Program-made: the position numbers and the translations under genes
Shown: in pieces, positions 27,230 to 35,087 of the stretch
Layout: every line of letters begins with the position of its first letter
Position numbering within the stretch: the stretch's first letter is position 1
DNA from: Gracilimonas sp965227785
GTDB taxonomy: Bacteria; Bacteroidota; Rhodothermia; Balneolales; Balneolaceae
Reading direction: 5' to 3'
DNA: 64,000 bases
NCBI RefSeq assembly: GCF_965227785.1
Contig: NZ_OZ245785.1
Coordinates: 1,736,001-1,800,000 of the forward strand
Notes under the pieces: generated by a model
The model's database searches: none
Seen by the model: the letters and a program-made list of their open reading frames with translations, nothing else
What the model was told of the DNA's origin: nothing

Positions 27230-27607
27230 TTAGTTATCGCCGTTATCTTCAGTGTTCTCCTGGCTGTTATCCTGCTGCTGTTGAGGAATAGCCGGAGCGG
27301 ATTGAGAAGGAGACTCAATAGGGGCATTTACGCCTCCGCCTTCCTGTAAAATACTCCGTTCTACTTCACCGCGATCAATCGCGAAGTTAGCAAGCACACA
27401 GAGTGCCAGAAAAAGAGCTGCAAGTACAGATGTTGATTTCGACAATAAGTCTGCTGTTCTTCGGGCTCCGAGACCGCCGCCTCCACCGAGGCCGCCTCCG
27501 CCACCCATTCCGGAAATTCCTTGTCCCTGTCCCGGTTGTAACAAAACAACCACGATTAACAGGAAGCAAATAACAGCAATAACTCCTACAATAATATTAT
27601 AAAGCAT
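27230..27607 (-). CDS. secG: preprotein translocase subunit SecG
   Basis: This 125-residue protein has two membrane helices: residues 3-25 (IIVGVIAVICFLLIVVVLLQ) and about 58-75 (KSTSVLAALFLALCVLAN). The family segment PGQGQGISGMGGGGGLGGGG and then RRTADLLSKST lies between them. The C-terminal tail is rich in glutamine, asparagine and acidic residues (QQQQDNSQENTEDNGDN), a common low-complexity extension of SecG in this branch. It is the accessory subunit of the SecYEG channel in the inner membrane. It is a single gene with its own terminator, divergent from the mechanosensitive-channel gene. Confidence 0.95.
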   Translation of the reverse strand: MLYNIIVGVIAVICFLLIVVVLLQPGQGQGISGMGGGGGLGGGGGLGARRTADLLSKSTSVLAALFLALCVLANFAIDRGEVERSILQEGGGVNAPIESPSQSAPAIPQQQQDNSQENTEDNGDN

Positions 27608-27664
27608 GTAATTAGATTCTTATCTTTTTGAGAAGGGTGAAAAGATATCCATTTTTACATACTA

Positions 27665-27679
27665 TCCCAAGCATTGGGA
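27665..27679. promoter_or_regulatory. palindrome between divergent secG and MscS-type genes
   Basis: TCCCAAGCATTGGGA is a perfect 6-3-6 palindrome in the 97-bp region between the two divergent genes. It may be an operator or a chance hairpin; no regulator is known from the sequence. Confidence 0.3.
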
Positions 27680-27704
27680 CATCAAAATTAATTAAATAAC
27701 CCGG

Positions 27705-28628
27705 ATGCAAGACTTCACAGATCAAATCGCCGATTTCATTGCAAGCTCACCCAGTATAGCGGTACAACTTGTACAAACCGTTGCTGTTATTCTCATCCTC
27801 TGGGTTGTCCGTGTAATCGCCGTCCGTGTTCTTCAGCGTAATGTAGAAAACAAGAAAAGCGTCTATAAGTGGCGGAAGAACATTACATACATTACTTTTT
27901 TCGTTGGATTACTGATTATTGGTCAGATCTGGTTTCTGGCGCTTGGGTCGCTGGGGACTTTTCTCGGGCTGCTTTCGGCTGGTATCGCCATTGCCCTTAA
28001 AGATCCGGTTACCGACATCGCGGCTTGGCTTTTTCTAATCTGGCGGAAACCATTTGATATCGGCGATCGCATACAAGTGGGGAATTCAAAAGGCGACGTT
28101 ATTGACATCCGGGTGTTTAAATTCACTATTCTGGAAATTGGAAACTGGGTAGATGCCGACCAGAGTACCGGACGTGTCATTCACATCCCCAACCACAAAG
28201 TATTCACCGAAGACCTTGCCAACTACACCAGCGACTTTGAGTTTATTTGGAATGAAATGGGCGTGCTCGTCACCTTTGAAAGCGACTGGAAAAAAGCCAA
28301 AAAGATTCTGGAAGAGGTCGTAGATGAAAATATGCAGGAATTTGTGGAGCAAGCCCGGGAGGAAGTTAAAAAGGCTGAAAAATCCTACCTCATTCAGTAT
28401 CGGTACCTGACTCCCATTGTTTACACCAGCGTTAAAGACAGTGGCATCAACCTGTCTATTCGATATTTATCGGACCCGCGAACAAGACGAGGCGTAGCCC
28501 AGGCTATCTGGGAATCCATTCTGGATCGCTTCGATGAGCACGACGATATCGATTTTGCCTATCCAACCATACGTTATTACGATAACCCTACGGAAGGCAA
28601 ACCGGGAACGACGCCTTCCGGGATTTAA
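27705..28628 (+). CDS. small-conductance mechanosensitive channel (MscS family)
   Basis: This 307-residue protein has helices at about 20-38, 58-80 and 83-105. The third is glycine/alanine-rich pore helix TM3 (LGTFLGLLSAGIAIALKDPV), and the beta domain signature PFDIGDRIQVGNSKGDVIDI follows, then IPNHKVFTEDLANYT. MscS channels release solutes across the inner membrane during hypo-osmotic shock. The protein is about the length of E. coli MscS (286), with an acidic coiled stretch near residue 200. It is a single plus-strand gene. Confidence 0.93.
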   Translation: MQDFTDQIADFIASSPSIAVQLVQTVAVILILWVVRVIAVRVLQRNVENKKSVYKWRKNITYITFFVGLLIIGQIWFLALGSLGTFLGLLSAGIAIALKDPVTDIAAWLFLIWRKPFDIGDRIQVGNSKGDVIDIRVFKFTILEIGNWVDADQSTGRVIHIPNHKVFTEDLANYTSDFEFIWNEMGVLVTFESDWKKAKKILEEVVDENMQEFVEQAREEVKKAEKSYLIQYRYLTPIVYTSVKDSGINLSIRYLSDPRTRRGVAQAIWESILDRFDEHDDIDFAYPTIRYYDNPTEGKPGTTPSGI

Positions 28629-28711
28629 GAATTCTGAGTAAAAAATTGGGAATAGCATTTCTCAGCTAAAGTTATAGCTTACAGTAAGTAAGAAACTAAC
28701 ACCTTCTTAGG

Positions 28712-29896
28712 ATGTCTTATTTTAGAAGCGCAAGGGGCATTGGGAAACATATATATCCCATACGAACTATCGGGTATCTTTTCGGAGCTTTCACGCTATG
28801 TATTTATCGCTATCAAATTGAATCAATCAGCTGGCTAACCTACGTTATCACTGCTGTATTTTTGATTTACCCACATATTGCATTCTATGATTATCAGCGC
28901 AGAGACTGTGACAGCCGTTTGGAAATTCGCTACCTGACCTTCGATGGTTTACTGGTAGGAATTTTCTCCGCCCACATGCATTTTGCACTTTTGCCCATGA
29001 CCAGCTATTTCGTTGTTGTTGCTGCCACATCGATGGGCGTAAAGGGGCCAAAACTATTCATAGCTTATCTCTCCACCTTTATAACCGGAGCCCTGCTTGT
29101 TGGATTCACAACCGGTTTTGTCTATGAAAATGCTCCCTCATTGAGCGTCCAACTCCTAAGTATAGGCTATCTTGTAGTAGGAACCGTCTCCCATAACTTC
29201 ATTGATTATCAGCGTTCACTAAAATTTATTGAAGCAAAAGAGCAGATAAATCAACAAAAACTGCAGATTGAACTAAGTCTCCAGGAAAAAGAACTTCTGC
29301 TAAAAGAAATACATCATCGGGTAAAGAATAACCTGCAAATTATTACCAGTCTTCTAAACCTGCAGGCTGAACACATCAACGACAAAGCTGCTCTTAATGC
29401 TATTAAATCATGCAAGGGCCGCGTTAAAAGCATGAGCACCGTTCATGAAATCTTATATCAAAATGACAACCTTAAAGACATAAATATTGCGGATTATATT
29501 CCCCGCCTTGCAAATCATATTAAGCAGCTATACCAAATCAGTTTAAAGAAAATAGACCTTGCTTATGATATTGCTCCTGTAACTATTGATCTGAAGACAG
29601 CCATTCCGCTTGGCTTAATCATCAATGAAATCATCAGTAACTCTTGCAAGTATGCTTTTAAGGAGCAGAGCTCAGGCTTAATCAAAATTTCAGCACTTCT
29701 TAAAGATCATTCACTTGAGTTACTCATATCCGACAATGGCTGTGGGTTCGATAAGCAAGACTATCAACAAGCAGCAAGAACAAATTCGTTGGGCATGCAA
29801 CTGGTAGGCGACATGCTAAAACAGTTAAAAGCTACCGGAAGCATACGCACTTCAAACGGGACCACGCACTCACTATTAATCCCCATGTTAAGCTGA
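28712..29896 (+). CDS. MASE2-domain sensor histidine kinase (HisKA_2 type)
   Basis: This 394-residue protein has an N-terminal membrane region of about six helices that matches MASE2 (YPHIAFYDYQRRDCDSRLEI, RYLTFDGLLVGIFSA, FALLPMTSYFVVV). A coiled linker and a HisKA_2 dimerisation domain with EIHHRVKNNLQIITSLLNLQ (phospho-acceptor His201 or 202) follow, then a HATPase with IINEIISNSCKYAF and ISDNGCGFD. MASE2 is usually found on nucleotide cyclases, so its use on a kinase is unusual. The kinase stop overlaps the start of the response-regulator gene by one base (TGATG), so the pair is translationally coupled and forms a two-component system. Confidence 0.9.
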   Translation: MSYFRSARGIGKHIYPIRTIGYLFGAFTLCIYRYQIESISWLTYVITAVFLIYPHIAFYDYQRRDCDSRLEIRYLTFDGLLVGIFSAHMHFALLPMTSYFVVVAATSMGVKGPKLFIAYLSTFITGALLVGFTTGFVYENAPSLSVQLLSIGYLVVGTVSHNFIDYQRSLKFIEAKEQINQQKLQIELSLQEKELLLKEIHHRVKNNLQIITSLLNLQAEHINDKAALNAIKSCKGRVKSMSTVHEILYQNDNLKDINIADYIPRLANHIKQLYQISLKKIDLAYDIAPVTIDLKTAIPLGLIINEIISNSCKYAFKEQSSGLIKISALLKDHSLELLISDNGCGFDKQDYQQAARTNSLGMQLVGDMLKQLKATGSIRTSNGTTHSLLIPMLS

Positions 29897-30504
29897 TGAA
29901 AGAATTAAAAGTACTTATCCTGGATGATGAAATGGTAATTGCCCGAGACCTTGAGCGCATATTAAGAGGAATGGGTATTACCAAAATACGGATTGCAAAT
30001 AATGCTGAGGATGCCATTTCATCAGCAAAGCGATTTCTCCCCAACCTGTTTCTTTCTGATGTAAACCTGGATGATAATGAAACCGACGGAATAGATGTAA
30101 CAAAATCGATTGCCAAATTTTTGTGTGTACAGGTAATATATATAACCGCTCATTCCGGAACGCAAATACTGAAACGGGCTAAAGAAAGTCGTCCCGTAAA
30201 TTATATTGTAAAGCCTTTCGAAGAAGAGCAAATAAAAGTAGCTGTAGAACTTGTTGCTAACGGTCCTGAAATTCAACATACCGGATTACTTAAATCAGAA
30301 GATGTACAAAGCCTGACGGTCTCTGAAAAACGAATTCTTCGGCTAATTTCGGAGAATAAGACCACAAAAGAGATCGCTAAGCAACTATTCGTCTCCCCAA
30401 AAACAGTAGAAAATCATCGCGGTAACATTACCAGAAAGCTTGGGATTAAATCCCGCAACAACAGTTTACTTACCTGGGCAATAGCTCATAAAAACCAGCT
30501 TTAA
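29896..30504 (+). CDS. response regulator with LuxR-type HTH output
   Basis: This 202-residue protein has a receiver domain (residues 1-125) with the acidic pair Asp10-Asp11, phospho-acceptor Asp55 in LFLSDVNL, Thr84 in YITAHS and Lys106 in VKPF. A LuxR/GerE helix-turn-helix follows (about 138-198: VSEKRILRLISENKTTKEIA, then SPKTVENHRGNI). It should be phosphorylated by the MASE2 kinase immediately upstream and bind promoters of the following genes or others. Family length is normal. It is followed 85 bp later by a second, receiver-less HTH gene. Confidence 0.93.
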   Translation: MKELKVLILDDEMVIARDLERILRGMGITKIRIANNAEDAISSAKRFLPNLFLSDVNLDDNETDGIDVTKSIAKFLCVQVIYITAHSGTQILKRAKESRPVNYIVKPFEEEQIKVAVELVANGPEIQHTGLLKSEDVQSLTVSEKRILRLISENKTTKEIAKQLFVSPKTVENHRGNITRKLGIKSRNNSLLTWAIAHKNQL

Positions 30505-30542
30505 CGCTGATTTCCCATCTTTTTCCTTTTTATTAAAAATAA

Positions 30543-30552
30543 GGGCTAGCCC
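30543..30552. promoter_or_regulatory. palindrome upstream of the stand-alone LuxR HTH gene
   Basis: GGGCTAGCCC is a perfect 10-bp palindrome inside the near-symmetrical ATAAGGGCTAGCCCCTAT. It lies 38 bp before the start of the HTH gene, a plausible place for a LuxR-type dimer. No T-run follows, so it is not a terminator. Confidence 0.3.
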
Positions 30553-30589
30553 CTATTCCCTCTCACACCGGGCTGTATTTAATTGAGCT

Positions 30590-30823
30590 ATGAAGCAAGA
30601 TAAACTCAATACACTATCTCACCGAGAATTGGAAGTGCTACAACTTGTCGCAGAAATGAAAAGCTCCAATGAAATAGCCGAACTATTACTCATTACCCCG
30701 AAAACGGTAGAGAATCACAGAAGCAGCATTGCCAAAAAACTTGGATTAACCGGTAATAACAGTGTACTCCGATTTGGAATAGCACACAGCAAACGTATCA
30801 AACTTTTAAAGCCAAAACCATGA
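30590..30823 (+). CDS. stand-alone LuxR-type HTH protein
   Basis: This 77-residue protein is only a GerE/LuxR DNA-binding domain: LSHRELEVLQLVAEMKSSNE, IAELLLITPKTVENHRSSIA, KKLGLTGNNSVLRFGIAH. It closely resembles the C-terminal HTH of the response regulator upstream (shared PKTVENHR, KLG and NS-L--IAH) and lacks a receiver. It may be an independent regulator or a competitor or partner of that response regulator. Its stop overlaps the start of the lipoprotein gene by 4 bp (ATGA), so it is coupled to the secreted-protein part of the cluster. Confidence 0.9.
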   Translation: MKQDKLNTLSHRELEVLQLVAEMKSSNEIAELLLITPKTVENHRSSIAKKLGLTGNNSVLRFGIAHSKRIKLLKPKP

Positions 30824-31455
30824 GAAACCCAAATATTGCAATCCTATTCGTCTTAGCGCTGGTATATACTTCATGCACCTCTATCAAACCACTTGAAGTA
30901 AAATACCGCCCGATTCAGGGAAGTGGGTTCTATTCTACTTCTGCAGCAACAAAATCCACGATGGTTAAGCATAAGGATGAGAATATTATTGTATGCTCCG
31001 AACCGGCTCCTGATGCTACTTTTGATGAACAAGATGGCGGGTCCCTTGGCTTTTCTTTTTTGCATGTGGGAGATCAAGCTTCCGGTGGTGCCTCTGGCGG
31101 AGAAACAGAAGCAGGTTTAGGGGGTCGCTCCGTAAATGTACTGCTAACACGGGTGATGTATTTTCGGATGTGTGAATTTTTCGCCAACACCAATCTTCCT
31201 GACTCTATAAAAGTTGAAATCTATAAAAGCACCGTTCAATCCGTTCTTAGCCTGAACCAGCAAAATTTTGGTGTAGGCACTCAAAATGGAGCCACAACAA
31301 CCGGCACCTTTAGTGAATCCAATTCTATTACACCGCCGGTAATTCAAAATAATGGGCAAGTTAAAAGTGATTCAACTTCCTCAGGATCACCATCAGCTAA
31401 TGACGACGGTAAAAAGGACTGTGACCCATTTTCAGATCCCAATTGCAATAACTAA
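30820..31455 (+). CDS. lipoprotein of unknown function in the tectonin cluster
   Basis: This 211-residue protein has a lipobox at VYTSC (Cys19). The mature part contains a region with a Gly/Ser-rich break (VGDQASGGASGGETEAGLGG) and LLTRVMYFRMCEFFANTNLP, followed by a low-complexity tail of Asn, Ser, Gly and Thr ending DCDPFSDPNCNN. The segment with FRMCEFFAN is seen in some Bacteroidota envelope proteins of unknown role; I cannot name a family. It is coupled by a 4-bp overlap to the HTH gene and followed 51 bp later by the giant secreted gene, so it probably belongs to the same system. Confidence 0.75.
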   Translation: MRNPNIAILFVLALVYTSCTSIKPLEVKYRPIQGSGFYSTSAATKSTMVKHKDENIIVCSEPAPDATFDEQDGGSLGFSFLHVGDQASGGASGGETEAGLGGRSVNVLLTRVMYFRMCEFFANTNLPDSIKVEIYKSTVQSVLSLNQQNFGVGTQNGATTTGTFSESNSITPPVIQNNGQVKSDSTSSGSPSANDDGKKDCDPFSDPNCNN

Positions 31456-31506
31456 CGGGTATCAAAACACCATTGGCTTGAATCTAACTAACTAAACCAA
31501 ACTGCC

Positions 31507-34500
31507 ATGAAAAACTTAATCCTGAATTTAAAAATACATGTCATAGCAGCCTTGCTGGCAGTACTTTTTTCTGCCCCTATAACTGAAGCAGCTGAGATCA
31601 CTACAACCGATGAAGACGTCCAATTTGTGGAGCAGCAAATCATAGATCTCCGGCTTCATCATTTTCTGGAAATTAACGAAGCAGAGAAGGTCAACGACCG
31701 GTTATACAAAGTTAACCTAAGCGGTATGGGTGCTAAAGTAGAAGAGTCCTTATTATATAAAGGGACTAAAGGCAGTTGGATATTAATCATCAAAACCGGC
31801 CCCTCCTATCATGAGTTTCTGAAGATCAATGACCCGGTTTACTTTTTTACAACACAGAATGCCATTATACAGCTGGATAATACAACCCCAACCATGGTTA
31901 GGAGTTTCCTGTCCTCTTATACAGAGCTCGGGTCAAGCATCTCACTCAAAGCCGGAGCAAGCTTTGCAGGCATTTGGAACCCTAACGAGGTAGAGGCTGA
32001 TGTTGAAGAACTGATTAAATTAATTGGCCTGGATAAGATAGGTAGTGGCAATTCATCCGGTTTTCACAATGGATTGAAAGTAACGGGGTCGTACAACTAC
32101 CTGGCAAGCAACAATGCGATAATGAGTATTGTAACGAGTCTGGGTACTCTTCCAACCATTCCCGGCCAGCCAGACGCTTTTAAGATGGAGCAACAATCGG
32201 TCGATTTAGGTATACAGTGCAGGTTAACAGCCAGCTTTGACTTTATTAAGCCTAAAAGCTTTGCGAAGTTTGATGAAACGGATTGCGAACTTAAACTGGA
32301 AACCGAAGTACGGATTGATATAAATTCAGACCATATATTTTTTGATGCTGCTGTTGGATTCCGCTCAATAAAAAGAGCAAACAGCCTGGCTGCAAACGAA
32401 GAAGTAGCAAAAAGGGCAAAAATGCTTGGTTTTGACCCAAACAAAAGTGTTGCTGCCTTTATTGAAGGAGATGTTAGAGGCGGGGTGTGGAAAGATATCT
32501 TTGGCCTGAAAGGTTTCACTATGCAGGAGGTTAAGCTGCAAACTTTAATAAATAAAGAGACCGGCTGGCACATTGGAGTTTTCGGGCAAATTGATTTTGG
32601 AAGCGAAACCAGGCTTACTGCTGCTGCCTTGATCCCCGTTGGAGCTACCGGCGATTCCTTCTCTGATGTTGCTTTAGAAGCATCTCTGGATCGTATAAGC
32701 CTTGAAGAATTAGCCATGCTTCCATTTGTTCTGGAAGGGAGTGCCCCATTTTCAAAAGAATTACAAGATGAAGTTAGGAAAATCGGGCTTAATCAATTTG
32801 CTCTTCAAAATGCCAAATTCACCTTCGCCCCATCTATCAGTGATCCCGACCTCGGTATTGACCAGTCAGGTACTACTGTAACCGGAACTTTAATTGCCTT
32901 CAACAAAATATTGGGTTCACTTAAAGTTTATATAAACCAGGACGGTATGTATTTCGATGATGTAATAGAACCGTTTGAAATCGGCTGGGTTGAGTTAAAA
33001 GATGCACGATTTAAAGGCTTTATACCTTCTAAGAAGCAGAAAAATAAAGAAGGGGGTGAAAGGGAAAGAAACCTGAAGGACTATGTAATACAGAATGCTC
33101 TTGTCTTATACTTTGATACTTCCATAGAAATTGATGGGAATGAACAGAAAGCATTTGTTTCATTTTCACCTCTAAAAGCAGGCATTGAGTTTGATGTAAA
33201 CTTAACAGAGGAATTTGCCATGGGCTTTAAACTCATGTTGCCCCTGGGCAATATTCTCGATGCTCAATGGCCCTTTGATGTAAGCGCCCATCTACATGAC
33301 GGAACAGAGGGGTTTAGCAAGGAGATTAGAAGTATGATTAGCGAAGGCATCAAAAAAGATATTGAAAACACTGATAAAACATACCAATCAGAAATAGATG
33401 CCATTACAGATGCACAAAATAATCTGGATTTTTTAAAGAAAAAGTATGAGGATGCCAGAGCTGTAGCTCAAGCCCGTGAAGATAAAGCCCTGGCTCCGCT
33501 AAAAAAGGCTGAAGCACTGCTTGATAAAACCAACAGCCATTCTGATTATTTATATGGGGAATTTAAACACTGGAAAAGTAAAGCCAAACATACTTCGTGG
33601 CTGCATCCCAAAGATAAAATTCATGATTATTGGGAAGAAGGAAAATACTGGGCCGAATACGAAGCATATAAAGCTGAAGTGTCTGCAGCGAAACTTATTG
33701 TTAAGTCTTTAGAGGCAACGACCGAGTTTATTGCCGTAGATGCTGACCCGGATGTAATTGCCTCCTTCTCGGCATATAATGGCGGACGATTTACCCTTGC
33801 CATTGCAAAAGGTGCCCTGACTGCAGCTAAAAAAGCAAATGATTATGTGGGAAACCTTGTCGAAGATGTATTAGACAGTTCATTCGATGAATTAACAATT
33901 AAAGACGTTAGCGTAAGCGGCACTTCAGCTTCATCCGGAAAATTTGATCTTACATTTACTATTTCCGGCTCCCTGTATGGCCAGGATTGGGATATTAATA
34001 CGGCGGCCACGCTTTCTTCTCCAAAAGAATCGGGTCAATTCATTATTGGGCTTATAAAACAGGGAGAAGACGACCTGGAATCTGCTGCAAAATCAGGTGC
34101 AGAGAATTTAAAAATGCTGGCAGAATCGTTTAGCCCGATGTCTCAAAGCTTGGTTGCACATTCTAAAAGTAAGTTCCATGGGGCTAATTATGCCCAGTAC
34201 CCAAAGGGCGCTACATTAGCTTATGCCTGGGAAAAAATAGACGGCAACGCGGTAGATATCGCAACCGGTAAAGACATTGTTTTTGTAAACAATGAAGGAG
34301 GGCAAGTCTTCTACAGAACTAAAGCTGAAAACAAATGGGTTAAGATGGATGAAGCATCAGGTGTTGAAAGGCTTTCCGTAATAAATGAAGATGTGCCCGT
34401 GGTCATAAACAGAGGTGGTGGATTATTCTACTACGATAAAGCTTCTAAAAAATGGACCAAAGACCCTCATGCAAGTTCTGTTATGGATGTCGGAGCTAAC

Positions 34501-34887
34501 GCAAAAGGAGATATCTGGGTGATTAATGAGAATAACAACATCTTTCGTCGAAAAACGAATGGCACCTGGGAGGAGATGCCCGGACAAGCAATTCGAATAG
34601 ATGTTGATGATACCGGCGTTGCCTGGGTGTTGAATAAAACCGGTGGCATTTTCAGGTGGAATGAGAATGACTGGGAAAAGATTGAGGGTGAAGCAAATGA
34701 TATTGGTGCCGGAGGTAAAAACACCTGGGTGGTAAACATAAATGACAATGTATTTCACTTTATACCAGGCACAAAAAGCTGGGTTAAAATAACCGGCTTA
34801 GGGAAAAACATAGCCGTAGATCAGGAAGGCACTCTATGGTTGGTAAATAAAAACGGGTCCATATTCATCAATAAGGGACCCAGATAG
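31507..34887 (+). CDS. large secreted protein with C-terminal tectonin-like beta-propeller
   Basis: This 1126-residue protein has a signal peptide (cleaved near TEAAE, residue 29). Residues about 60-600 form a long beta-rich region without a recognised family, with recurring patterns such as FDVNLTEEFAMGFKLMLPLG. Residues about 625-745 form a charged helical hairpin (repeated Lys/Ala/Glu, probably coiled coil), followed by a beta-rich domain to about 855. The last 220 residues hold six repeats of the type GDIWVINENNNIFRRKTNGT, W-x-x-(M/I), typical of tectonin/PQQ-like propellers that bind lipopolysaccharide or other glycans. It is the terminal gene of the kinase/regulator/lipoprotein cluster. 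The whole looks like a regulated surface or toxin-like effector; its function is unknown. Confidence 0.82.
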   Translation: MKNLILNLKIHVIAALLAVLFSAPITEAAEITTTDEDVQFVEQQIIDLRLHHFLEINEAEKVNDRLYKVNLSGMGAKVEESLLYKGTKGSWILIIKTGPSYHEFLKINDPVYFFTTQNAIIQLDNTTPTMVRSFLSSYTELGSSISLKAGASFAGIWNPNEVEADVEELIKLIGLDKIGSGNSSGFHNGLKVTGSYNYLASNNAIMSIVTSLGTLPTIPGQPDAFKMEQQSVDLGIQCRLTASFDFIKPKSFAKFDETDCELKLETEVRIDINSDHIFFDAAVGFRSIKRANSLAANEEVAKRAKMLGFDPNKSVAAFIEGDVRGGVWKDIFGLKGFTMQEVKLQTLINKETGWHIGVFGQIDFGSETRLTAAALIPVGATGDSFSDVALEASLDRISLEELAMLPFVLEGSAPFSKELQDEVRKIGLNQFALQNAKFTFAPSISDPDLGIDQSGTTVTGTLIAFNKILGSLKVYINQDGMYFDDVIEPFEIGWVELKDARFKGFIPSKKQKNKEGGERERNLKDYVIQNALVLYFDTSIEIDGNEQKAFVSFSPLKAGIEFDVNLTEEFAMGFKLMLPLGNILDAQWPFDVSAHLHDGTEGFSKEIRSMISEGIKKDIENTDKTYQSEIDAITDAQNNLDFLKKKYEDARAVAQAREDKALAPLKKAEALLDKTNSHSDYLYGEFKHWKSKAKHTSWLHPKDKIHDYWEEGKYWAEYEAYKAEVSAAKLIVKSLEATTEFIAVDADPDVIASFSAYNGGRFTLAIAKGALTAAKKANDYVGNLVEDVLDSSFDELTIKDVSVSGTSASSGKFDLTFTISGSLYGQDWDINTAATLSSPKESGQFIIGLIKQGEDDLESAAKSGAENLKMLAESFSPMSQSLVAHSKSKFHGANYAQYPKGATLAYAWEKIDGNAVDIATGKDIVFVNNEGGQVFYRTKAENKWVKMDEASGVERLSVINEDVPVVINRGGGLFYYDKASKKWTKDPHASSVMDVGANAKGDIWVINENNNIFRRKTNGTWEEMPGQAIRIDVDDTGVAWVLNKTGGIFRWNENDWEKIEGEANDIGAGGKNTWVVNINDNVFHFIPGTKSWVKITGLGKNIAVDQEGTLWLVNKNGSIFINKGPR

Positions 34888-34936
34888 CGACCGGCATACC
34901 GCCTCTGAATAGTATTAGTGGTACTGCTATACATAA

Positions 34937-35086
34937 TTGTAATGTTAAATTTTAAATGCTGAATGTTGTTTGAGGCGAAGGGCAGATTTATTTTTTAATA
35001 AACCTCCTAAACAGGATCTGGCATAGATTCTTCGCTTACACTCAGAAAGGCATTACAAATTCAACATTTAAAATTTAACATTACAA
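34937..35086. repeat. inverted repeat pair after the tectonin gene
   Basis: The arms AATTGTAATGTTAAATTTTA.. (34937-34965) and their near-exact inverse (35057-35086) are about 90 bp apart. They lie between the tectonin gene and the convergent SRAP-like gene. The arms resemble the AT-rich ATTCAACATT footprints found elsewhere in the window. They may act as a bidirectional terminator or be a small mobile remnant. Confidence 0.6.
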
Positions 35087-35087
35087 A

